Assembly (NCBI GenBank): GCA_900547595.1
Contig: URHE01000104.1
Coordinates: forward strand, 1-6,375
Length of the DNA: 6,375 bases
Reading direction: 5' to 3'
DNA from: an uncultured Desulfovibrio sp.
GTDB lineage: Bacteria; Desulfobacterota; Desulfovibrionia; Desulfovibrionales; Desulfovibrionaceae
The notes under the pieces were generated by a model. The model did no database searches, had not been told where the DNA came from, and saw only the letters and a list, made by a program, of their open reading frames with translations. Positions 1 through 5,837 of this stretch are shown piece by piece; the stretch's first letter is position 1, and each line of letters starts with the position of its first letter. Both the position numbers and the translations under genes were made by a program.

Positions 1-1247
1 CCGGAGCCTGTGCCGCCGCTACCGGCTGTCTCCCCGCCGGGCGCCCGCCCCGCCGACGCCCCGCCGCCCTGCCGCAGCAGGCGGTCCGGCAGCTCGCGCG
101 TGTCGATATGTTCGCCGGGCATGAGGATGACGGCCCGCTCCATGACGTTTTCCAGTTCGCGCACATTGCCGGGCCACGCGTACCGGGTGAGAATATCCAG
201 AGCCTGCGGCGTGATGTCCGTCACGCGTTTGTGATTGGCCTGCGCGAAGCGCGTGGCGAAATGCCGGGCAAGCAGTTCGATGTCGCCGTCCCTGTCGCGC
301 AGGGGGGGCATGGTGAGTGTCACCACATTGAGGCGGTAGTACAGATCCTCCCGGAAGCGCCCCTGCGCCGTCTCCTCCGCGAGGTCCCTGTTGGTGGCCG
401 CGATGACGCGCACATCCACGGGTTCGGGCCGGGCGCCGCCCACGCGGAGCACCTCGCGCTCCTGAAGGACGCGCAGCAGCTTGACCTGCATGGCAAGCGG
501 CAGCTCGCCGATCTCGTCCAGAAAGAGCGTGCCGCCGCGCGCCCGCACGAAGAGGCCCTCGTGGCGCCGGTCCGCCCCGGTGAAGGCCCCCTTTTCATGC
601 CCGAAAAGCTCCGAGGCGAGCAGGGTCTCGGTGAGGGCGCCGCAGTTGACGGCCACAAAGGGCCCGGCGGCCCGGTGGCTCAGGTCATGCACGGCCCGGG
701 CGGCCAGCTCCTTGCCCGTGCCGGACTCCCCGGCCACCAGCACCGTGGCCTCGCTGGGCGCGATGGTGCGGATCATCTCCCAGAGCGCCCGCATGGGCGC
801 GCTCTGGCCCAGGATGCCGCCGCGCGCGCCCCCCTCGGCAAGACGGCGGCTGAGGGCGGCGTTTTCCTCCACCAGGTCCGCATGGGCAAAGACATTGCGC
901 AGGCTGACCCTGAGCCGCTCAAAGTCCAGCGGCTTGGCGAGATAGTCAAAGGCGCCGCTCTTGATGGCCTCCACGGCGGCGGGAACATCCGAATAGGCGG
1001 TCATCATGAGCACGGGCAGCGCTGGCCGCGCTTCGCGTATCCGGTGCAGCGCCTCCAGGCCGTCCATGACCGGCATGCGCACATCGAGCAGGGCAAGGTC
1101 GAACGCCCCTTCCCGGCACAGGCGCACGGCCTCCGCGCCGTCTCCCGCCACCTCCACGGCATAGCCCCAGTTTTCCAGCAGGGTGCGGAGCATGCGGCCA
1201 TGGGCCGCGTCGTCGTCCGCCACGAGGATGGACAGTTTCGCCTTCAT
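1..1247 (-). CDS. zraR: Sigma-54-dependent NtrC/ZraR-family response regulator, C-terminus cut by window edge
   Basis: Cytoplasmic response regulator that, once phosphorylated by its partner kinase, should drive open-complex formation by sigma-54 RNA polymerase. The visible 415 residues show a receiver domain (about 5-120) with acidic pocket D11-D13, phospho-acceptor D55 in LLDVRMP, T83 and K105 (AKP). An AAA+ domain (about 145-375) follows, with Walker A GESGTGKE (173-180), the sigma-54-contacting GAFTGA loop (220-225), Walker B GGTLFLDEIGELP (238-250) and the arginine-bearing FREDLYYRLNV segment (298-308). A Gly-rich linker starts near 394. The Fis-type helix-turn-helix expected after it lies outside the window. 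The ATG at 1247 has GGAGGG at 1254-1259, six bases upstream, and overlaps the kinase stop as ATGA, implying translational coupling. The family call is firm. The zraR name rests on the divergent zraP-like gene; orthologues such as AtoC or HydG share this architecture. Confidence 0.93.
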   Translation of the reverse strand, partial: MKAKLSILVADDDAAHGRMLRTLLENWGYAVEVAGDGAEAVRLCREGAFDLALLDVRMPVMDGLEALHRIREARPALPVLMMTAYSDVPAAVEAIKSGAFDYLAKPLDFERLRVSLRNVFAHADLVEENAALSRRLAEGGARGGILGQSAPMRALWEMIRTIAPSEATVLVAGESGTGKELAARAVHDLSHRAAGPFVAVNCGALTETLLASELFGHEKGAFTGADRRHEGLFVRARGGTLFLDEIGELPLAMQVKLLRVLQEREVLRVGGARPEPVDVRVIAATNRDLAEETAQGRFREDLYYRLNVVTLTMPPLRDRDGDIELLARHFATRFAQANHKRVTDITPQALDILTRYAWPGNVRELENVMERAVILMPGEHIDTRELPDRLLRQGGGASAGRAPGGETAGSGGTGS

Positions 1248-3118
1248 GCCGCGCCCTCCGCCGGGCGCGCCCGGCACGCGCCGCCGGGGCCTCCGTCCGG
1301 CAGCAGGATGGTCATGGTGGTGCCGCGCCCGGGCAGGCTGCCGGCGCTGATCTCGCCGCCATGCTGTTCCACGATCTGGCGGGCGATGCTCAGGCCCAGG
1401 CCCGTGCCGCTGGCCTTGGTGCTGAAATAGGGCGTGAATATCTGGGCCGCCGTGGACGCCGACATGCCGCAGCCCGTGTCGCGCACGCGGATGCGCCAAC
1501 AGTCCTGCTCCTGGCCGCGCCCGCGCGCGAGCGCCACCTCCACCTCGCCGCCCGCGTCCGTGGCCTGGATGGCGTTGATGACCAGATTGAGCACCGCCTG
1601 CATGAGCCGGTCCGCGTCCACCTCGGCCATATCCCCTTCCCCTTCCGGCAGGTCGAGATGCAGGCGCACGCCCTTGGCCGCGGCGTCCGGCGCGGCCAAG
1701 GCCGCCACCCGGGAAAGCACGGACCCCAGGCTCACCGGTGCGCGCGCCAGTTCCCGGGGCCGCGCCAGACTGAGCAGGTCGGAAAGCACGCGGTCCAGGC
1801 GCTCCGTTTCCTCGATGAGCATCTGGCCGGTGGCATGGCCGAGCGGGTCGCCGCGCAGCCGTTCCGTAAGATAGGTGGCATAGCCCCGGATGGAACTCAG
1901 GGGATTGCGTATCTCGTGCGCCAGGCCCGCCGCCAGATTGCCCAGGGTCGAAAGACGCTCGTGCTGCCGGAGCCTGCGCTGGAGGCTGCGGATCTCGCCC
2001 AGATCGCGCAGGGCGAACAGATAGCCCAGCGGCTCATTGCCGCCGCCGGACAGGCGCGCGGCCGTCAGTTGCACCGGCAATGGCGCGCCCCGCGGTCGCC
2101 ACAGCTCCAGCTCGCGCTCCAGAAGCCGGGCGCCGCCGTCCAGTTCGGCCATGAGCGCGGGCCAGTCCAGCCCCGTCCCGGTCAGCTGCGCCGGCGCCGC
2201 GGCCTGCGCAGCATCCGCCGGTTCCATGCCGAGCAGGGCGCGGGCGCGGGCGTTGCACAGGCGCACTTCGCCCGCGGTGTCGAACACGACCAGCCCGGCG
2301 GGATAATTCCGCAGCACCTGGGCGGCCAGGGCCTCGGCATCCGCCAGCCGGCGCCGGGAAGAACGGTATCGCTGAAAGAGCAGCGCCAGCGCGGCCATCG
2401 CCAGCGCCGCTACCAGGACCAGCCCGGCCATGAACCAGAGATGGAGGACATACTCCTCCCGCCGTTCCTCCATGCCCGTCACATCCAGCGCCACAAAAAT
2501 GCAGCGCCGGGCCGCCCGTTCCGGGCCGGAGGGCGCCGCTTCGCCCCGTCTGTGGACGCCGCGCAGGCGGCCGGGGGCGAACAGGCGCCAGGTTTCATAG
2601 ATGGCGGGATCGTCGGGACTGAAGCGGCCCTGCGTCAGGCTGCCCGGCGCCAAGCGGCGCAGCTCCTCCGGCGTGTAGAGCACCGAGCCCGCCAGCTCGG
2701 GATTGCTGTCCGCCAGGATGCGGCCCGTGCCGTCGGTGATGGCGATCCAGGCCACGCCCGGCTGCCGGGCCACCTCTTCCACCAGGCGCGCCAGCATGCC
2801 GTCCCCGCGCGGGCCGGGGTCCAGAAAGCGCGCGCTCCCCTCCAGCGCCCAGACAAGGGAATCGGCGCGGCCATGAACGGCCGCCAGCATCTGCTCCTGC
2901 TCGCGCTCCACCGCGCGCGTGATGACGAGAGCGGCAATGCAGAGGCCCAGGAGCGCCAGCCCCGCCAAAAGGAGGAGCTGCTGCCGGAACGGCGGGGGCG
3001 AGGCGGAAGGCAGGACCGCATCCCCGCGCCGCGCCCCTGCCCGCGGGGCGCCCGTTGCGCTACGGGCGACCGTGTCGAAAGTATCCGTTTTTCCGGAATT
3101 TGTAACTTTTTTACTCAC
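1244..3118 (-). CDS. zraS: Membrane sensor histidine kinase, ZraS-like, with cytoplasmic PAS domain
   Basis: Inner-membrane sensor kinase, partner of the overlapping regulator. Numbering from the GTG at 3118 gives 624 residues; add 20 for the alternative TTG at 3178. A basic, low-complexity N-terminus precedes TM1 (about 47-70). A periplasmic sensor region follows (about 71-225, with WIAITDGTGRILADSNPEL like a PAS/PDC-type fold), then TM2 (about 227-249) and a cytoplasmic PAS-like domain (about 266-372, NYPAGLVVFDTAGEVRLCNA). The HisKA H-box GLAHEIRNPLSSIRGY carries phospho-acceptor H401. The HATPase domain has an N-box (NLVINAIQA), G1 (DTGCGM), F-box (FTPYFSTK) and G2 (GTGLGLSIA), so it appears catalytically intact. 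I prefer the GTG start because AGAGG (3128-3132) lies nine bases upstream, whereas the TTG has no visible ribosome site. The protein is longer than E. coli ZraS (about 465 residues), mainly through the extra PAS. Zinc as the ligand is inferred from context only. Confidence 0.9.
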   Translation of the reverse strand: MSKKVTNSGKTDTFDTVARSATGAPRAGARRGDAVLPSASPPPFRQQLLLLAGLALLGLCIAALVITRAVEREQEQMLAAVHGRADSLVWALEGSARFLDPGPRGDGMLARLVEEVARQPGVAWIAITDGTGRILADSNPELAGSVLYTPEELRRLAPGSLTQGRFSPDDPAIYETWRLFAPGRLRGVHRRGEAAPSGPERAARRCIFVALDVTGMEERREEYVLHLWFMAGLVLVAALAMAALALLFQRYRSSRRRLADAEALAAQVLRNYPAGLVVFDTAGEVRLCNARARALLGMEPADAAQAAAPAQLTGTGLDWPALMAELDGGARLLERELELWRPRGAPLPVQLTAARLSGGGNEPLGYLFALRDLGEIRSLQRRLRQHERLSTLGNLAAGLAHEIRNPLSSIRGYATYLTERLRGDPLGHATGQMLIEETERLDRVLSDLLSLARPRELARAPVSLGSVLSRVAALAAPDAAAKGVRLHLDLPEGEGDMAEVDADRLMQAVLNLVINAIQATDAGGEVEVALARGRGQEQDCWRIRVRDTGCGMSASTAAQIFTPYFSTKASGTGLGLSIARQIVEQHGGEISAGSLPGRGTTMTILLPDGGPGGACRARPAEGAA

Positions 3119-3147
3119 TGCGGAATGCCTCTGGGTAAAAAAGTTAC
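3102..3147. promoter_or_regulatory. Paired 13-bp palindromic boxes, probable regulator enhancer sites (UAS)
   Basis: GTAACTTTTTTAC (3102-3114) and its exact reverse complement GTAAAAAAGTTAC (3135-3147) form a perfect inverted repeat with a 20-bp spacer. Each box is also a small palindrome, GTAA-N5-TTAC, as expected for a dimeric activator site. The centres are 33 bp apart, about three helical turns, so both lie on the same DNA face. They sit about 80-120 bp upstream of the sigma-54 -24 element, a normal distance for NtrC-type enhancers, and are encoded next to such a regulator. Binding by the regulator is inferred. The poly-T/poly-A cores also allow a stem-loop reading, but the spacer is long and there is no terminator context. 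Confidence 0.72.
3128..3132 (-). promoter_or_regulatory. Ribosome binding site favouring the GTG start of the kinase
   Basis: AGAGG on the minus strand lies nine bases before the GTG at 3118 and is the nearest Shine-Dalgarno-like sequence to any in-frame start of the kinase. A stronger AGGAGG (3156-3161) lies further upstream but is followed by ATG GCG TAA in another frame, so it does not serve the kinase frame directly. Confidence 0.5.
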
Positions 3148-3204
3148 GCCATTCGCCTCCTCTTCGCAAGCTCCACAAAGGATATTTTTGAACTTCATCT
3201 TTTA

Positions 3205-3217
3205 TATCAGTATATTA
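3205..3217 (+). promoter_or_regulatory. Probable IHF binding site between enhancer and sigma-54 promoter
   Basis: TATCAGTATATTA matches the E. coli IHF consensus WATCARNNNNTTR at every defined position. It lies in a markedly AT-rich stretch (about 3181-3224) within otherwise GC-rich DNA, between the paired boxes and the -24 element. This is where an IHF bend is expected to bring an enhancer-bound activator to sigma-54 polymerase. The match is seen directly; binding is inferred. Confidence 0.6.
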
Positions 3218-3224
3218 CACACAA

Positions 3225-3240
3225 TGGCACGCCGCTTGCT
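3225..3240 (+). promoter_or_regulatory. Sigma-54 (-24/-12) promoter of the zraP-like gene
   Basis: TGGCAC-GCCGC-TTGCT matches the sigma-54 consensus TGGCAC-N5-TTGCW completely, with correct GG-to-GC spacing. Transcription should start near 3251, leaving a leader of about 54 bases before the ATG at 3305. It fits the GAFTGA-bearing activator encoded alongside and the enhancer and IHF sites upstream. Confidence 0.92.
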
Positions 3241-3304
3241 CTAAGGCGGGCACAGGAATTCCGGCGCGCCCTGCGCCCCAAACTTCAGCAACGAGGAAAC
3301 ACCC

Positions 3305-3847
3305 ATGATGACCACGTTCAGCAAACGCATCACCACTCTGGCCCTGGCCGGCATCCTGGCCCTTGGCGCGGCCGGCGCGGCGGAAGCCGCCAATGGCCGC
3401 GACTACCGCCCCGACGCCTACGCCTACCCCGGCCTTTCCCCCGAGCAGCAGGCCACGGCCCAAAAGCTCCATGCCGAAAGCCTCGCCGACACCAATACCC
3501 TCCGCGACGCGCTGCGCGCCAAGCGCGCGGAACTGGACGCCCAGCTTGCCAGCCCCGATCCGGACAAGGACAAGATCGAGAGCCTTTCGCGTGACATCGG
3601 CGAACTGCGCGGCAAGCTGATGGCCGCCCGCGTGGACCTGCGCGCCAAGCTCGCCAGGGAAGGCATCCCGGCGGAAGCATACGGGCCCGCGCCCCAGGGG
3701 CGCCCCGGCCCCGGCGGCCCCGGTTACGGCCCGGGCTATGGCCCCTGCTGGGGTCCGGACGGCCACGGCTACGGCTACGGCTATCACCACGGGCGCCGCG
3801 GCGGCCATCATGGCGGCTACGGCCCGCGCGGGGGCTGCTGGAACTAG
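3305..3847 (+). CDS. zraP: ZraP-like periplasmic zinc-resistance-associated protein
   Basis: Small periplasmic metal-binding/chaperone protein of the ZraP-CpxP group, 180 residues. A Sec signal peptide (charged MMTTFSKR, hydrophobic 10-24) probably ends at AEA|AN, after residue 28. The mature part starts LSPEQQATAQKLHAE (44-58), the characteristic LTxxQ-type start of the family, then forms long charged helices (about 45-120) ending REGIPAEAYG; E. coli ZraP has a similar EAGIPRGAG junction. The tail (about 126-180) is rich in Gly, Tyr, Pro and His (H154, H161, H162, H168, H169), with C148 and C178, consistent with zinc or other metal binding. GAGGAAA at 3293-3299 precedes the ATG at 3305; the adjacent ATG at 3308 is also possible. 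It is driven by a sigma-54 promoter and divergent from its probable regulators. In E. coli, ZraP is a zinc-binding periplasmic chaperone that dampens ZraS signalling; the same role here is inferred. Confidence 0.88.
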   Translation: MMTTFSKRITTLALAGILALGAAGAAEAANGRDYRPDAYAYPGLSPEQQATAQKLHAESLADTNTLRDALRAKRAELDAQLASPDPDKDKIESLSRDIGELRGKLMAARVDLRAKLAREGIPAEAYGPAPQGRPGPGGPGYGPGYGPCWGPDGHGYGYGYHHGRRGGHHGGYGPRGGCWN

Positions 3848-3905
3848 CCCTCCTGGTGCCAAACCCCGTCGCGGGGCGCCCCTCCGCCCCGCGCTGCCTC
3901 CTGAA

Positions 3906-3947
3906 CACGCAAAAACGGGGAGCCTTCCGGCTCCCCGTTTTTGCGTG
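3906..3947. terminator. Bidirectional intrinsic terminator between zraP and the porin
   Basis: A perfect 19-bp stem (CACGCAAAAACGGGGAGCC paired with its complement) closes on a TTCC loop. The GC-rich core ACGGGGAGCC is flanked by a five-base A tract on one side and a T tract on the other, so a GC stem followed by U5 is read on either strand. It lies between convergent genes, 58 bases after zraP and 39 bases after the porin stop, and should end both transcripts. Confidence 0.9.
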
Positions 3948-3954
3948 CTTTCCG

Positions 3955-3973
3955 TGCGGGACGCCGTCCCGCA
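3955..3973 (-). other. Short hairpin just behind the porin stop codon
   Basis: TGCGGGAC-GCC-GTCCCGCA is a perfect 8-bp stem with a three-base loop, 13 bases beyond the porin stop. No T tract follows on either strand, so it is probably not a terminator by itself. It may protect the 3' end of the porin mRNA ahead of the larger terminator hairpin. Confidence 0.5.
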
Positions 3974-3986
3974 GGTCCATGGTCGC

Positions 3987-5546
3987 TTAGAAGCTGTAGG
4001 CAAAGACGAGCTGGGCCTTCCAGGCGTCCTGCTTCTGGAAGGAGGTATTGCGGGCGCCCGCCTTCTTCCAGGTGTCGTTGTCCACGAAGTTGGCCACATA
4101 GCCGAGTTCGAGGTTGATGTCGAAGTTCTCGTACATCTTGTAGTTGTTGACGAGGTTGAACTCGAGCAGGCCGTCATTGGTGGTCAGGTACGGGCCGGTC
4201 ATGGAGCCCCAGCCGTCGTTCCAGGCGTAGGAGTCCGTCATGTACTTGACCATGCCGGTGCTGTTGGTGCCGCCCCAGTAGGCCACGCGGAAGGTGTGGG
4301 AGAGGTCTTCCACAAAGCTCATGTCGCGGATCTGGAGGCCGACGCCCCAGGTGCCGGCATAGTCGAGGCAGTAGTCGTTCCACACCCAGCCCATGTTGCC
4401 GTCACCCATGAAGGAGGTGAAGGTGCCCATGGGCACGATGGAGGGCATGCGCTCGGAGCCGTTCTTGGGGTTGCCGTCGTCGCCGGAGCCATACCAGCCG
4501 AAGATGCCGGGAACGCCCCAGTCCATCTTGTACTCCACAAGGGCCTTGGCCAGCCAGCCCTGACGCTCGGTGCTGGAACGCTTGGCAACGCCGTTCTTGG
4601 AGGCCCAGTAACGGCCCATGGCCTCGGAATAGCCGTAGTTGAGGTCCACCTCGATGTTCAGCGGATCAAAGGCCGTGATGGAGAAGGGCAGACCGGCCCA
4701 GAACAGGGTGCCGTAGCCCTTGCTGGTGCCGCCGATATTGTCGCGGCCCGTCAGCCCCGGATAGGGATAGAGGCTGTAATGCAGGTTGCCGTCGGAGGTG
4801 CCGAAGGTCTCATCATCGCTGCGGCCCTGCCACTCGTCGATGCCTTCCATGGAATTGGCGCCCTTCATGCCGAGCATGGCCCAGGGCGTGATGGAGAAGC
4901 CGTCCAGGGTGACGGGCACCATGAGGGCGAAGAGGTCGAGGTTGTCCAGATAGTTGGCGCGATTGCTGCGGTCGCTGATCACGTCGCCATCGGCATTGTA
5001 CTTCTTGCCGTTAAAGTTGTCGTTGAGCGGACGCGCCCACAGGGCGGTGAGGGACACGTTGTCGGTGAACTTGTAGTTGGCGGTGATGGCGGCCGCGTCC
5101 GTATCCATGATGGCGGAACCGCCGGCCACGTTGGGCAGGGTCACGCCCTGGATGCCCATGCGGAACTTGAGGTCCGTCTCGGGAACCATCCAGTCGATAT
5201 AGGCGCGCTTGAGCTTGATGATGCTGGAGGAATCCGCGCCGAGGGCGCCGCCCTGCGAGGCCTTGCCCCAGTTGGTGGTGCCGATCTCAAAGTACACCGT
5301 GCCGGACAGGCTCTCGCTGGCAACGGCGTCCAACTGCAGGCGCACGCGCTGCGCGGCCTGGAACTTGTCATTGGTATTGGTGACCTTGTTGCCGTTCCCC
5401 TTGTTCTTCTTGTAGATGAGCGCGGTGTCAGACCCGGTGAAGCCCATGAGCCACTGGCCCTTGGCCTGGAAATCAATGGCGCTCGCGCCGGTGGCGGCCC
5501 CGAACACAAGGCCGGCGGCAAGCAGCAGCGTGCACAGCTTTTTCAT
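3987..5546 (-). CDS. Outer-membrane homotrimeric porin of the Desulfovibrio type
   Basis: General diffusion porin of the outer membrane, 519 residues from the ATG at 5546. I chose this start because MKKLCTLLLAAGLVFGAATGASA is a typical signal peptide (cleavage after residue 23, ASA|IDF) and is preceded by a purine-rich GGAAGGGAAG; the open frame upstream to 5624 is not needed. The mature protein begins IDFQAKGQWLMGF, has many alternating aromatic/polar stretches typical of beta strands, and ends QLVFAYSF, with the terminal Phe required by the BAM assembly machinery. The Cys in the signal is not in a lipobox. Codon choice is strongly biased (AAC, AAG, GGC, CTG), as in highly expressed genes, which agrees with the strong promoter upstream. 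It converges with zraP and ends at a shared terminator. I recognise the family but give no symbol; substrate specificity cannot be read from the sequence. Confidence 0.92.
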   Translation of the reverse strand: MKKLCTLLLAAGLVFGAATGASAIDFQAKGQWLMGFTGSDTALIYKKNKGNGNKVTNTNDKFQAAQRVRLQLDAVASESLSGTVYFEIGTTNWGKASQGGALGADSSSIIKLKRAYIDWMVPETDLKFRMGIQGVTLPNVAGGSAIMDTDAAAITANYKFTDNVSLTALWARPLNDNFNGKKYNADGDVISDRSNRANYLDNLDLFALMVPVTLDGFSITPWAMLGMKGANSMEGIDEWQGRSDDETFGTSDGNLHYSLYPYPGLTGRDNIGGTSKGYGTLFWAGLPFSITAFDPLNIEVDLNYGYSEAMGRYWASKNGVAKRSSTERQGWLAKALVEYKMDWGVPGIFGWYGSGDDGNPKNGSERMPSIVPMGTFTSFMGDGNMGWVWNDYCLDYAGTWGVGLQIRDMSFVEDLSHTFRVAYWGGTNSTGMVKYMTDSYAWNDGWGSMTGPYLTTNDGLLEFNLVNNYKMYENFDINLELGYVANFVDNDTWKKAGARNTSFQKQDAWKAQLVFAYSF

Positions 5547-5567
5547 CTTCCCTTCCTCTTCTTCTGT

Positions 5568-5605
5568 CCCCGAAACAGGGGAAAACGCCCCACCCCATGC
5601 GGGGC
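5568..5605 (-). other. Structured 5' leader of the porin mRNA
   Basis: Two small hairpins lie between the predicted start of transcription (about 5605) and the ribosome site: CCCC-GCAT-GGGG (5593-5604) and TCCCC-TGTTTC-GGGGA (5567-5582). A third G4 run (5588-5591) could pair with either C4 run, so alternative foldings exist. A stabilising 5' structure is common on abundant porin mRNAs; a regulatory role is speculation. Confidence 0.4.
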
Positions 5606-5611
5606 AAAATT

Positions 5612-5664
5612 TTTGTACCGGCATTGCGCGCGGAAGGCAAGCGTTTTTGTAAAAAAATTTTTAC
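5612..5664 (-). promoter_or_regulatory. Porin promoter: UP element plus sigma-70 -35/-10
   Basis: On the minus strand, -35 TTGCCT (5635-5640) and -10 TACAAA (5612-5617) are separated by exactly 17 bp, each matching the consensus at four of six bases. Directly upstream, 5664-5643 reads GT, A5, T7, AC, A5, C. It fits every defined position of the E. coli UP-element consensus NNAAAWWTWTTTTNNNAAANNN and ends two bases before the -35, which is the correct placement. The start of transcription should fall near 5605. Modest hexamers plus a full UP element suit a constitutively very strong promoter. Confidence 0.72.
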
Positions 5665-5702
5665 TTACCGTGCCCGCGCGTGAAAAGGCGGGAAGCGGAG
5701 AG

Positions 5703-5737
5703 AAAAAAAACAGGCTCCCACATCCGTGAGGAGCCTG
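5703..5737 (-). terminator. Intrinsic terminator behind tRNA-Arg
   Basis: On the minus strand CAGGCTCC (5730-5737) pairs with GGAGCCTG (5711-5718), with further CAC/GTG pairing inside. Eight T residues (5703-5710) follow. It starts 10 bases beyond the encoded CCA end and should end the tRNA transcript before the porin promoter region. Confidence 0.9.
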
Positions 5738-5747
5738 CGCATTTTTG

Positions 5748-5824
5748 TGGCGCGCCCGAAGGGAGTCGAACCCCTGGCCAAGAGCTTAGAAGGCTCCTGC
5801 TCTATCCTGCTGAGCTACGGGCGC
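5748..5824 (-). tRNA. tRNA-Arg (anticodon TCT), CCA encoded
   Basis: The minus strand folds into a complete cloverleaf. The acceptor stem is GCGCCCG/CGGGCGC. The D-arm is GCTC/GAGC with A14, G18-G19 and A21. The anticodon stem is GGAGC/GCTCT, with loop CTTCTAA and anticodon TCT, reading AGA (and AGG by wobble). The T-arm is AGGGG/CCCTT with loop TTCGACT. The discriminator base is G, followed by an encoded CCA (5748-5750). AGA is a rare codon in GC-rich genomes, so this is probably a minor tRNA. It lies 13 bases behind the stop of the membrane-protein gene, suggesting co-transcription or a promoter inside that gene. tRNA genes can serve as integration sites, but no integrase or duplicated 3' end is visible here. 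Confidence 0.97.
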
Positions 5825-5837
5825 ATGGTGAGGCGTT

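Noticed and set aside
108..1430. Long plus-strand open frame (440 codons) opposite the response regulator and kinase end
   Set aside because: It is antisense to an intact regulator with every expected catalytic motif. Its composition (Gly, His, Ala, Arg) is that of a GC-rich shadow frame, and no domain is seen.
3102..3147. Reading the inverted repeat as a terminator hairpin
   Set aside because: The arms are AT-rich with a 20-base loop, there is no GC stem plus T tract, and the position upstream of divergent genes fits operator boxes better.
3140..3240. A sigma-54 or sigma-70 promoter facing the kinase gene
   Set aside because: Minus-strand candidates (for example GTGG...TTGC near 3165-3177) have wrong spacing, and TATAAA near 3201-3206 has no acceptable -35 at 16-18 bp. 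The kinase promoter remains unidentified.
1361..3244. Plus-strand open frame of 627 codons opposite the kinase
   Set aside because: It mirrors the kinase gene, is rich in Arg/Gln/Gly/His without recognisable segments, and runs through the enhancer and sigma-54 promoter region.
3215..4177. Minus-strand open frame opposite zraP
   Set aside because: It is Arg/Ala/Gly-rich shadow coding opposite a clear signal-peptide protein, and it spans the terminator.
5546..5624. Longer porin start at 5624
   Set aside because: It would put 26 residues before a textbook signal peptide and would run through the leader hairpins and into the -10 region.
3738..5729. Plus-strand open frame of 663 codons opposite the porin
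   Set aside because: The porin frame has a signal peptide, family signature and beta-barrel end. The opposite frame crosses the terminator and the porin promoter and has shadow-type Val/Gly/His composition.
5748..5824. tRNA as an attachment site of an integrated element
   Set aside because: No integrase gene and no repeat of the tRNA 3' end is visible in this window.
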